A DNA stretch of 64,000 bases from Chryseobacterium sp. (GTDB taxonomy: Bacteria > Bacteroidota > Bacteroidia > Flavobacteriales > Weeksellaceae), in NCBI RefSeq assembly GCF_029240215.1, contig NZ_JARBTK010000005.1:83813-147812 (forward strand), read 5' to 3'. A model generated the notes under the pieces. The model did not search any database, had not been told where the DNA came from, and worked only from the letters and a program-made list of their open reading frames with translations. Below are positions 8,553 to 16,199 of the stretch, piece by piece. A program made the translations under genes and the position numbers. Within the stretch, counting starts at the first letter, position 1, and every line of letters starts with the position of its first letter.

Positions 8553-9299
8553 TTATTGTTGACCTGCTGGTCTTACTTCAGTATGATAAATCTGGAAGTT
8601 GAAGATAAGTGTTGCATTTTGAAGACTATAATAATTGGCATCTCTCGCAAAAGCTGCTTTTGACGGAACAATGATTACACCTTGTAAATTAGGTAAAGTT
8701 TCATTAGGTAAATTTTCAAAACCGTTGAAATATTTTAATCCTTCCTGAAGTCCTTCGATTTCGTAATAGCTTCTTTGTTTAGCTGCATCAGTAGTTGCTG
8801 CATCTAAGACTGATTTTTTTACGTAATAGAATTTAGGATCAGTTGCAGGAGAAGCTTCCAGATCAATGGTGTTTAAAAGATTTCCGCCAGAGGTAAGATT
8901 TACATTTCCATCTGTATCTGTAGCACGATAGTAAGTAGCTCTCATCATGGTTTTGATAAGGCTTGCTGTGCTTGATGTTGAGTTGGTGTCTATAGTTTTT
9001 CCAGGAGTTGGTTGAGCTCCATCTCTTTTAATATAAATAACTCCGGAAGGAAGTTTTACAGGATTTAGTTCAGATAACTTCTTATAGCTATCATCGGTAG
9101 TATCTGTACTGCTAAACGCCTTGATGTTTCCCTGTGTGTCTAAGTAGTTGTTATCCATAAATTTTTGGATAGCCTGTTCATCAAGAGTGTTTCTCACTTC
9201 AATGTTATCCGGTTCAATAAATGTTTCCACTTCATCATCTTTCTTACAAGCTGAAAAACACAAAGATCCAGCAAGGATATACAAAAATATTTTTTTCAT
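8553..9299 (-). CDS. Lipoprotein with FKBP-type peptidyl-prolyl isomerase-like C-terminus
   Basis: This 248-residue protein has a lipoprotein signal (MKKIFLYILAGSLCFSAC, lipobox Cys about 18 followed by KKDDE). The rest is soluble and faces the periplasm or surface. Its C-terminal half fits a divergent FKBP domain: EGLQEGLKYFNGFENLP..GVIIVPSKAAFARD, then NATLIFNFQIYHTEV, like the ...IPs.lAyG...L.F.VeL ending of FKBPs. The active-site aromatic residues are poorly conserved, so isomerase activity is doubtful. Flavobacteriia often carry such proteins near envelope genes (GldI is one example), but this one sits alone. A -7 box lies at 9337-9344 on this strand. Confidence 0.65.
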   Translation of the reverse strand: MKKIFLYILAGSLCFSACKKDDEVETFIEPDNIEVRNTLDEQAIQKFMDNNYLDTQGNIKAFSSTDTTDDSYKKLSELNPVKLPSGVIYIKRDGAQPTPGKTIDTNSTSSTASLIKTMMRATYYRATDTDGNVNLTSGGNLLNTIDLEASPATDPKFYYVKKSVLDAATTDAAKQRSYYEIEGLQEGLKYFNGFENLPNETLPNLQGVIIVPSKAAFARDANYYSLQNATLIFNFQIYHTEVRPAGQQ

Positions 9300-9336
9300 T
9301 TCAAAAACTTTAATTACTTTACAAATAATATAACGG

Positions 9337-9344
9337 CAAAAGTA
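9337..9344 (-). promoter_or_regulatory. -7 promoter element of the FKBP-like lipoprotein gene
   Basis: TACTTTTG is read on the minus strand, about 38 bases from the start codon at 9299. It lies in the 54-base gap shared with the divergent S4-domain gene; no -33 TTG is visible. Confidence 0.5.
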
Positions 9345-9353
9345 TAAAAAATT

Positions 9354-9800
9354 ATGAGAATAGATAAATTTTTATGGAGTATTCGTTTTTACAAGACAAG
9401 AAGTATTGCTACCGACGAGATCAAAAAGAACAGAGTATCAATAGGAGAGTCGGTTGTAAAGTCGTCTAAAGAGGTAAAAGAAGGAGATGTAATCAAGATC
9501 CGTAAAAATCAGATTGACTATAAAATTAAAGTCATACAAATCCCTAAAAGCAGAATTGGAGCAAAATTGGTTTCGCTACACATTAAAGATGTTACAGACA
9601 AAGAACAATATGAATTATTAAAACTCCGCAAAATGTCTCAGAGCTATTACCGAGACAGAGGCGAGGGAAGACCCACCAAAAAAGACAGAAGAGAGATCGA
9701 CGGTTATGTAGGAAACGATGTAGATGCTGACTTTACAGATTGGGATGATTTTTTTGGAGAGAATGATTCATCGGAGAAGGAAGAAGAAAAGGAGTTATAA
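9354..9800 (+). CDS. S4-domain RNA-binding protein (Hsp15-like)
   Basis: A 148-residue protein starting with an S4 RNA-binding domain at residues 1-60 (MRIDKFLWSIRFYKTRS..A.DEIKKNRV...GD.IKI), as in ribosome-associated heat-shock protein Hsp15, which helps recycle stalled 50S-peptidyl-tRNA complexes. A basic stretch (GEGRPTKKDRREIDGY, about 103-118) is shared with Hsp15-type proteins. The tail is extremely acidic (DADFTDWDDFFGENDSSEKEEEKEL). Its last six bases overlap the convergent aroK gene. The family is clear; whether it performs the E. coli Hsp15 task is inferred. Confidence 0.85.
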   Translation: MRIDKFLWSIRFYKTRSIATDEIKKNRVSIGESVVKSSKEVKEGDVIKIRKNQIDYKIKVIQIPKSRIGAKLVSLHIKDVTDKEQYELLKLRKMSQSYYRDRGEGRPTKKDRREIDGYVGNDVDADFTDWDDFFGENDSSEKEEEKEL

Positions 9801-10310
9801 ATATAGCTTTTCAATAATTTCATTCATGATCTCTTCAGGTTCTTTAGAATCTGTACTGATCTGAAATTGTGCTTTGCTGTAAAATTCATTTCTTTCAAAT
9901 AAATGTTTGGCGATAAACTCGGGGAGGTTTTCATCTGAAATGTTAGCAATCAAAGGTCTTTTTTCTTTTTGTTTTGAAATTCTTTCTATTAAAGTATTGA
10001 TAGACGTTCTGAGAAATACACTTTTTGAGTTATGGTTGATGATTTCCATATTATTATAATATACAGGGGTACCTCCACCCAAACTGAAAACAATGTTTTC
10101 TTCTGTGGCTAAAATTTCTTCCAAAGTTTCTCTTTCCAGCTTGCGAAAGTAGATTTCACCCTTTTTATCGAAGATTTCCGGGATCGTCAGTTTGTTTCGC
10201 CTGGAAATTTCTTTATCAAGGTCAATTAATTTAAAATTAATTTTTTCGCTTAAAATTTTGGAAATGTGAGATTTGCCACTTCCCATGTATCCAACCAGTG
10301 AAATTATCAT
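9795..10310 (-). CDS. aroK: Shikimate kinase
   Basis: Shikimate kinase phosphorylates shikimate with ATP, the fifth step of chorismate and aromatic amino acid synthesis. The 171-residue protein has the P-loop GYMGSGKSH at residues 7-15, the shikimate-binding Asp in LIDLDKEISRR, the GEIYFRKLERETL segment, the Walker B-like SLGGGTP and the lid arginine region KEKRPLI. The length is normal. The 3' ends of this gene and the S4-domain gene overlap by six bases. The start at 10310 is followed upstream by the tRNA-cluster promoter on the other strand. Confidence 0.93.
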   Translation of the reverse strand: MIISLVGYMGSGKSHISKILSEKINFKLIDLDKEISRRNKLTIPEIFDKKGEIYFRKLERETLEEILATEENIVFSLGGGTPVYYNNMEIINHNSKSVFLRTSINTLIERISKQKEKRPLIANISDENLPEFIAKHLFERNEFYSKAQFQISTDSKEPEEIMNEIIEKLYL

Positions 10311-10342
10311 GAATTTATTTTGAACAAATTTGCGAAAAAGTT

Positions 10343-10371
10343 TTGAGATAATGAAAAAAGTCCTATCTTTG
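10343..10371 (+). promoter_or_regulatory. Promoter of the tRNA cluster
   Basis: TTG at 10343-10345, 18 bases, then TATCTTTG at 10364-10371: an exact -7 box with good spacing, about 55 bases before the first tRNA. Confidence 0.75.
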
Positions 10372-10425
10372 CACCACTAAAAACAAGGGACATTACTTAC
10401 GATGAAAACTTGATAATAAGTGACC

Positions 10426-10498
10426 GACTCGGTAGCTCAGCTGGTAGAGCAATACACTTTTAATGTATGGGTCCTGGGTTCGAATCCCAGCCGGGTCA
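10426..10498 (+). tRNA. tRNA-Lys (anticodon UUU), copy 1
   Basis: A 73-base cloverleaf. The acceptor GACTCGG pairs with CCGGGTC, the D-arm is AGCTCAGCTGGTAGAGC, the anticodon loop is CTTTTAA with UUU, and the T-arm carries GGTTCGAATCC. The discriminator is A and no CCA is encoded. The mature sequence is identical to the copy at 10680-10752. Confidence 0.95.
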
Positions 10499-10532
10499 CT
10501 AGCAAAAATATTATATATTTTTATAATTTTTT

Positions 10533-10615
10533 GCCTGCGTGGTGAAATTGGTAGACACGCCATCTTGAGGGGGTGGTTTCCTAAGGATGTGCTGGTTCGA
10601 GTCCAGTCGCAGGCA
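10533..10615 (+). tRNA. tRNA-Leu (anticodon GAG)
   Basis: An 83-base class II tRNA with acceptor GCCTGCG/CGCAGGC, a D-loop with GGTAGAC, anticodon stem CCATC/GGTGG around loop TTGAGGG (GAG), a variable arm after it, and a GGTTCGAGTCC T-arm. No CCA is encoded. It lies between the two tRNA-Lys copies, probably in one transcript. Confidence 0.95.
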
Positions 10616-10679
10616 CTGCAAAAAAAATATTTGTTAAGTCTGAAATTTATTTTATATTTATCAAATTAAAATCAAGACC

Positions 10680-10752
10680 GACTCGGTAGCTCAGCTGGTA
10701 GAGCAATACACTTTTAATGTATGGGTCCTGGGTTCGAATCCCAGCCGGGTCA
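10680..10752 (+). tRNA. tRNA-Lys (anticodon UUU), copy 2
   Basis: Identical to the tRNA-Lys at 10426-10498 over the mature sequence and the four preceding bases (gacc). It is followed about 55 bases later by a strong terminator, so the Lys-Leu-Lys trio is probably one operon. Confidence 0.95.
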
Positions 10753-10806
10753 CAAGTTTACTGAAAAGTAAATTTTTTTCATATTAATATTTTGTGATTT
10801 GGTGTT

Positions 10807-10838
10807 CAAAGGCTTCCTTCAGGAAGCCTTTGATTTTT
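10807..10838 (+). terminator. Terminator of the tRNA cluster
   Basis: An 11-base perfect stem (CAAAGGCTTCC / GGAAGCCTTTG) with loop TTCA, followed by ATTTTT. It also faces the end of the convergent panC gene. Confidence 0.85.
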
Positions 10839-10851
10839 GTTGTTGATTTGA

Positions 10852-11700
10852 TTAATCTAAATGCATATTGTCGATTAATCTTACTCCGTCTACCATCACT
10901 ACAATAAATGCTCTGTAGGTTTTGTCTGTATAAAAGAAATCGGTTTCTTTCAAAGTATTTTCATCAGCGATCAAAAAATATTCAAGCTGCATACCTTTTT
11001 GGTCGTCAAAAATATCTTTCACTCTGTCTTTTATTTCAGATACAGAAACGGTTCTGAACCAATCATTCACTTTTACCAATGTTTCATAAATGATTTTTGA
11101 ATCTTTTCTTCGGTCTTCGGTCAGTCTTTGGTTTCTTGAGCTTAGAGCCAGACCGTTTTCTGCTCTGTAGATATCAACTCCTTTTATTTTAATAGGAAGA
11201 TGTTTTTTATCAACCATTTTTTTTATGATTGCTAATTGTTGGAAATCTTTCTCACCAAAATAGGCATTGTCGGGCTTTACCTGAGTGAAAAGTTCTTCAA
11301 CCACAGTTCCTACACCATCAAAATGTCCGGGTCGTGATTTTCCTTCCATTTCATTTTCCAGGCCATCAAAATCGTAATGCTGACTTTCTGCTTTTTCGGG
11401 ATAAATATCCTGAACTTCCGGAATATAAACAGCATCTACCAAACCTGATTTTTCCAGAATCTTGATGTCTCTGTTGGTGTCTCTAGGGTATTTTTTTAAA
11501 TCTTCAGCATTGTTAAACTGAGTCGGATTTACAAATATTGAAGAAATGACCAGATCATTTTCTGCACGTGCAGCTTCATAAAGGGAGAGATGACCATCAT
11601 GTAATGCACCCATAGTTGGGGCAAAGCCAATCTTTTTACCCATTTCTCTCTGTCTTTCAATAAAATCCTGAAGTGTTTTTTTATTTTTTAGAACTTCCAT
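10852..11700 (-). CDS. panC: Pantoate--beta-alanine ligase
   Basis: PanC joins pantoate and beta-alanine with ATP to make pantothenate, the precursor of coenzyme A. The 282-residue protein has the class-I nucleotidyltransferase signature: APTMGALHDGHLSL (HxGH), the SIFVNPTQFNNAEDLKKYPR segment, EKSRPGHFDGV, GEKDFQQLAII and LALSSRNQRL, where the KMSKS-like loop lies. The length is usual. It is transcribed alone, divergent from the glycosyltransferase-like operon, and no other pan gene is in the window. Confidence 0.94.
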   Translation of the reverse strand: MEVLKNKKTLQDFIERQREMGKKIGFAPTMGALHDGHLSLYEAARAENDLVISSIFVNPTQFNNAEDLKKYPRDTNRDIKILEKSGLVDAVYIPEVQDIYPEKAESQHYDFDGLENEMEGKSRPGHFDGVGTVVEELFTQVKPDNAYFGEKDFQQLAIIKKMVDKKHLPIKIKGVDIYRAENGLALSSRNQRLTEDRRKDSKIIYETLVKVNDWFRTVSVSEIKDRVKDIFDDQKGMQLEYFLIADENTLKETDFFYTDKTYRAFIVVMVDGVRLIDNMHLD

Positions 11701-11803
11701 AATTTATTTTAATAGCAATTCAAAAATACTAAATTATCTGGTATTAATTTTTACGATTTAGCAGTTTGATTGTTATGATTATCGTAAAAAAATGTTAATT
11801 ACA

Positions 11804-11832
11804 TTGATGTTGGATGTTTTTTTGTAATTTTG
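11804..11832 (+). promoter_or_regulatory. Promoter of the GT5-like / DUF4270 / glmS operon
   Basis: TTG at 11804-11806, 18 bases, then TAATTTTG at 11825-11832. The -7 box covers the GTG at 11830 that would otherwise extend the next gene, which rules that start out. Confidence 0.75.
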
Positions 11833-11868
11833 CAACTTATAGCATTATTTAAATTATACAAAAATTAT

Positions 11869-12639
11869 ATGCCCAATCAGAAAATACTGTACATTACCAC
11901 AGAGATGTACCCTTATCAGGAAGATACAAACTTAGGAACAGTGGTAAACAAAATGGCACTTAAAATGCACCAAGAAGGCAATGATGTAAGAGTTTTTATG
12001 CCACGATTTGGACAGATAAGTGAGAGAAAATTCCAGCTTCATGAGGTAATCCGTCTTTCTGGGATGAATATCATCATCAACGATTTAGATCAGCCCCTTA
12101 TTATTAAAGTAGCTTCTCTTCCGGGAGAAAGACTTCAGGTTTATTTTATCGATAACGAAGAATATTTCAAAAGAAAACAATATTATTTTGATGATGAAGG
12201 TGTTGGTTTTTCGGATAATGACGAGCGTGCAATTTTCTTTGCGAGAGGAGTTATAGAAACCATTAAGAAATTAAATTGGGTTCCGGATGTTATTCACCTT
12301 AACGGTTGGATGGCTTCTTTTATTCCTGTTTATTTAAAAACGTTCTACCAATCAGATTCATATTTCAAAGATGCTAAAATCGTCCTTTCATTATATAATG
12401 AGAAAGATGCTCCTTTGGATAAAAGTATTGCAGAAAAACTACAGTTTGATAATATTTCAGGATTAGATGCGTTAAATAATCCAAGCTTTCAAAGTTTTGT
12501 TATCGAAAGCATGAAGTATGTGGATGAAGTGGTAAAAGGTGACGAGTTTTTAGAAGGAGATTTAGATAAAGCTTTTAACGAAACTTCAACTTCGAAATCA
12601 GAATATTTAGACATAGATTCTATCAATAAACTATATTAA
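11869..12639 (+). CDS. Half-length glycogen/starch synthase-like protein (GT5 N-terminal domain only)
   Basis: This 256-residue protein matches only the first Rossmann domain of glycogen synthase (GT5). KILYITTEMYPY at the start and VIHLNGWMASFIPVYLK at about 140-156 align with the family's 'E..P' and 'H.HDW....P.YLK' regions. Two features argue against catalysis: the KxGGL motif that binds ADP-glucose is replaced (QEDTNLGTVVNKMALKM), and the HDW segment reads LNGW. The C-terminal domain with the second half of the active site is missing and the next gene follows after 25 bases. The ATG at 11869 is chosen because upstream sequence is promoter. It shares an operon with a DUF4270 lipoprotein and glmS; its role is unknown. 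Confidence 0.8.
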   Translation: MPNQKILYITTEMYPYQEDTNLGTVVNKMALKMHQEGNDVRVFMPRFGQISERKFQLHEVIRLSGMNIIINDLDQPLIIKVASLPGERLQVYFIDNEEYFKRKQYYFDDEGVGFSDNDERAIFFARGVIETIKKLNWVPDVIHLNGWMASFIPVYLKTFYQSDSYFKDAKIVLSLYNEKDAPLDKSIAEKLQFDNISGLDALNNPSFQSFVIESMKYVDEVVKGDEFLEGDLDKAFNETSTSKSEYLDIDSINKLY

Positions 12640-12664
12640 AAAGAACATTTTGATGATTTATAAT

Positions 12665-14212
12665 ATGAAAAGAGCCTTCACTATACTTTCTATGGTGATT
12701 TTTGGCGGAATGTTGGTGTACAATTGCGAACCGGATCCTGATTCTTTGGGTGAGCAATTATTTTTAGATGGCGCTGCAGAGGGTAATGAAGTTCCTTATG
12801 ATGTTATTGCTTATAACATTGATAATAATGACAGTATAAGAAGTGACGCTTCAAAATTAGGTTTAGCTACTTTAGGTGCTTTTTCTGAAAGCCAGTTTGG
12901 AATGCAGAAAGCTGCTTACTATACACAGGTAAGACTTCCAGCTTATGATCCTGATTTTGGTGCAAGTGCAGAAGTTGATTCTGTAGTATTGGTGATTAAA
13001 CCGACATATGCTTCAGATTCTTTGACAACAACTACCGATGAAAATTATGTTTATCCGGATGGGGCAGTACCTGCTAAAAAAGTATTTAACAGATATCCTG
13101 CAACCAAATATGGAAGAACGAAAGCAAATGGAGGGAACCTGACTGTTAAAGTACAGGAAGTTACCGAATTTTTAAATGGATACAGTGATATTGCCTATTC
13201 AAATAAAAGTTATGCTGCAAATGAGGAATTAGGTTCTAAAGTATTCAATGGGTATGTAAGTTCTGTTGCCATTACAAAGGATTCAGATAATACTTCATTG
13301 TTTTCTTCTGAAGTTGGTTTTAGAATACCATTATCTGCAAGTTTCTTTAAAACGAAGATTATTGATAAAAAAGGACAGCCAGAATTAAAGGATGTCTCAA
13401 GTTTCATCAGATATTTTAGAGGTTTAAAAATTTCTGTAACCGATACCGATGGATATTTGGTTCAGTTTTCACCTTCAGCAGTTGAGTTGATTATGTACTA
13501 TAAATCCCTTGATACTGGTGCAACGGTAAAGACTCAAAAGAAATACGCTTTCTCAATAGGTAACGGAAACGCTCATATTGGAAATTATACTTATAACCGA
13601 GATAACTCTGTGGTAAAGAGTGCGAATTCAGCTATTAATACTGTCACAGGAGATGCTAAGCTTTTTGCTCAAGGAATGGGAGGAAATTCTATCGGCATCA
13701 GATTTCCTAAAGCAACAATTGATCAGTTGAAAGCATTATATCAAACTAATAAAGCAGCGATTATCAGTGCAAAAATCAGAATGTATACATCGGTAGATTC
13801 GAAAAATCTTCGAAAACCTACGATATTAACTATCCTTCAAAAAGACATAGATCGTACTAAAAATCCTGCACAGATTACAACAAACTTTACAGAAGATTTA
13901 TTGAAATTAAGTTCAACGCCTAATTTTGCATATATTAAAGCATACAATTTAGATAAAGATCAGGCTTATTACGACTTTACAGTAACTCAGTCTGTTAAGA
14001 ATATTGTTGAATCTAGTGGTAACTATGTAGAAGATAATGACAAATATTTCAGAGTAGATTTAGGGAATTTCCTATCTTCTTCTACAGGAAGCACTTTGGC
14101 AGGATATCAATATACTTCTAGACCTTTCGCTTTGGATAGAGCTGTTTTTGTAGGATCAGATCCGGCAAATGCGAATAAAATTCAGTTAAGAGTTACCTAC
14201 GGTACAAAATAA
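12665..14212 (+). CDS. DUF4270 domain-containing lipoprotein
   Basis: A 515-residue exported protein of the DUF4270 family, found across Flavobacteriia. The N-terminus is a lipoprotein-like signal (MKRAFTILSMVIFGG..YNC) whose Cys is followed by EPDPDSLGEQLF, the usual start of the family; Asn before the Cys makes the lipobox imperfect. The body is beta-rich, with FSESQFG, DSVVLVI and a C-terminal SRPFALDRAVFVGS...LRVTYGTK strand typical of the family. The start at 12665 fits the signal peptide; ATG 12653 is also in frame. It lies between the GT5-like gene and glmS with short gaps, so it is co-transcribed. No function is established that I know of. Confidence 0.85.
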   Translation: MKRAFTILSMVIFGGMLVYNCEPDPDSLGEQLFLDGAAEGNEVPYDVIAYNIDNNDSIRSDASKLGLATLGAFSESQFGMQKAAYYTQVRLPAYDPDFGASAEVDSVVLVIKPTYASDSLTTTTDENYVYPDGAVPAKKVFNRYPATKYGRTKANGGNLTVKVQEVTEFLNGYSDIAYSNKSYAANEELGSKVFNGYVSSVAITKDSDNTSLFSSEVGFRIPLSASFFKTKIIDKKGQPELKDVSSFIRYFRGLKISVTDTDGYLVQFSPSAVELIMYYKSLDTGATVKTQKKYAFSIGNGNAHIGNYTYNRDNSVVKSANSAINTVTGDAKLFAQGMGGNSIGIRFPKATIDQLKALYQTNKAAIISAKIRMYTSVDSKNLRKPTILTILQKDIDRTKNPAQITTNFTEDLLKLSSTPNFAYIKAYNLDKDQAYYDFTVTQSVKNIVESSGNYVEDNDKYFRVDLGNFLSSSTGSTLAGYQYTSRPFALDRAVFVGSDPANANKIQLRVTYGTK

Positions 14213-14237
14213 AAATAAAAAAACACTAGATTAAGTT

Positions 14238-16091
14238 ATGTGCGGAATAGTTGGTTATACAGGCTTTCAAGATGCCTACGATATAGTTATCAACGGGCTC
14301 AGAAGGCTGGAATACAGAGGTTATGACAGCGCGGGTATTGTTTTGGAAGGCAAAAATAATGCATTTGACGTTGAAAAAACAAAAGGTAAAGTTGATGATC
14401 TTGTTAATATTTCAAGCAAGTTGAAGGGATTTGCAAAAGTAGGAATGGGCCATACACGTTGGGCAACACATGGTGTTCCAAGTGATAGAAATTCTCACCC
14501 TCATTTATCAAACAACGGTAAAATTGCGATCGTTCATAATGGGATTATCGAGAATTATGATACGATCAAAATTATGCTTACAGATAAAGGTTTCACTTTC
14601 AAATCAGAAACTGATACTGAAGTTTTGGTAAATCTTGTCCAGTATTTTATGGATCTGAATGTTGAAACAGATTTTCCTACAGCAGTAAGATATGCACTAA
14701 ATGAAGTGTATGGTGCCTATGCTATTACGGTTATGCACGAAGATTACCCCGGAGTTTTGGTTGTGGGAAGATTAGGTTCTCCTTTGGCGATCGGAATTGG
14801 TGATAAAGAATATTTCATTGCTTCAGATGCATCACCGTTTGTAGAATTTACAAAAGAGGCTATTTATTTAGAAGAAGGTCATATGGCAATTCTTTCTTTA
14901 GAGAATGGCGTAGATATCAGAACAATCAAAGATAATTCTAAAATTATTCCTGAAATTCAGGAACTTAAATTAAATTTAGAGCAGATAGAAAAAGGTGGAT
15001 ATGAGCATTTTATGCTTAAAGAAATCTTTGAACAACCAAAATCAATTCATGATACGATGAGAGGAAGACTTCTCGTTGAAGAAGGAATTATTAAAATGGC
15101 CGGAATATGGGATCATCTTGAAAAATTCAAAAATGCAAACCGAATCATCATTATCGCTTGTGGTACTTCTTGGCATGCAGGTCTTATTGGTGAGTATTTG
15201 ATTGAAGAATTTGCCAGAGTTCCTGTAGAAGTTGAATATGCTTCAGAATTCAGATACAGAAACCCGATTATTACAGACAAAGATGTAGTGATTGCCATTT
15301 CCCAGTCAGGAGAAACTGCTGATACCATGGCAGCATTAAAGCTTGCAAAAGAAAAAGGAGCATTTATTTACGGTATTTGTAACGTAGTTGATTCTTCAAT
15401 TGCAAGAATTACAGATGCGGGTTCTTACACACATGCAGGTCCGGAAATTGGGGTTGCTTCTACAAAAGCATTTACTGCACAACTTACTATTCTTTCACTC
15501 ATAGCATTGAAATTAGGAAAGCACAATGGGAATTTAGGAAACGCAGAATTTATGAGTTTAATCGCAGAATTAAATGCTATTCCTAAAAAAATTGAAGAAG
15601 TTTTAGAAGCTACTCATGAGCTGACTCAAAGTATTGCAAAGGATTTTATTAATGTGACCAATTTCCTTTATTTAGGAAGAGGTTACAACTATCCTGCAGC
15701 CTTGGAAGGAGCTTTAAAGTTGAAAGAAATTTCTTACATTCACGCAGAAGGATATCCTGCAGCAGAAATGAAGCATGGTCCGATTGCATTGATTGATGAA
15801 AATATGCCAATTGTTATCATTGCACCTAAAAAGGGACATTATGACAAGATTGTAAGTAATGTACAGGAAATTAAAGCAAGAAAAGGAAAAGTGATTGCTG
15901 TTGTAAATAAAGGAGACACGCAGGTAAGTGCAATGGCAGATTACGTGATCGAGATTCCTGAAACTTCAGAATGCTTCTCACCCATTGTAGCATCTGTTCC
16001 TTTGCAGTTATTAGCATATTACATCGCAGTATACAGAGGCGCAAATGTTGACCAGCCGAGAAACCTTGCAAAATCTGTGACTGTAGAGTAA
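14238..16091 (+). CDS. glmS: Glutamine--fructose-6-phosphate aminotransferase (isomerizing)
   Basis: GlmS makes glucosamine-6-phosphate from fructose-6-phosphate and glutamine, the committed step to UDP-GlcNAc for peptidoglycan and LPS. The 617-residue protein begins MCGIVGYTG, with Cys2 as the glutaminase nucleophile after Met removal. HTRWATHG and HNGIIENY are glutaminase-site motifs. The two SIS sugar-isomerase domains follow from about residue 290 (ACGTSWHAG, ISQSGETADT, STKAFTAQ), and the C-terminus ends with NLAKSVTVE as usual. It is last in the operon starting at 11804. No riboswitch or ribozyme is visible in the 25-base leader. Confidence 0.96.
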   Translation: MCGIVGYTGFQDAYDIVINGLRRLEYRGYDSAGIVLEGKNNAFDVEKTKGKVDDLVNISSKLKGFAKVGMGHTRWATHGVPSDRNSHPHLSNNGKIAIVHNGIIENYDTIKIMLTDKGFTFKSETDTEVLVNLVQYFMDLNVETDFPTAVRYALNEVYGAYAITVMHEDYPGVLVVGRLGSPLAIGIGDKEYFIASDASPFVEFTKEAIYLEEGHMAILSLENGVDIRTIKDNSKIIPEIQELKLNLEQIEKGGYEHFMLKEIFEQPKSIHDTMRGRLLVEEGIIKMAGIWDHLEKFKNANRIIIIACGTSWHAGLIGEYLIEEFARVPVEVEYASEFRYRNPIITDKDVVIAISQSGETADTMAALKLAKEKGAFIYGICNVVDSSIARITDAGSYTHAGPEIGVASTKAFTAQLTILSLIALKLGKHNGNLGNAEFMSLIAELNAIPKKIEEVLEATHELTQSIAKDFINVTNFLYLGRGYNYPAALEGALKLKEISYIHAEGYPAAEMKHGPIALIDENMPIVIIAPKKGHYDKIVSNVQEIKARKGKVIAVVNKGDTQVSAMADYVIEIPETSECFSPIVASVPLQLLAYYIAVYRGANVDQPRNLAKSVTVE

Positions 16092-16199
16092 AAAATACTT
16101 GCAAATAAAATAAATTTAGATTTTTTTCGTTATTCTAAAAAAAATCTTAAAAGTTTCTTAAAAAAATTATATATTTACGGCTTAATTATAAAAATTAAC

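Noticed and set aside
11830..11868. GTG-initiated extension of the GT5-like gene
   Set aside because: The GTG is part of the -7 box TAATTTTG, so it would not be in the transcript.
14213..14237. glmS ribozyme/riboswitch
   Set aside because: The leader is only 25 bases and AT-rich, with no room for the known glmS ribozyme, which is mainly found in Bacillota.
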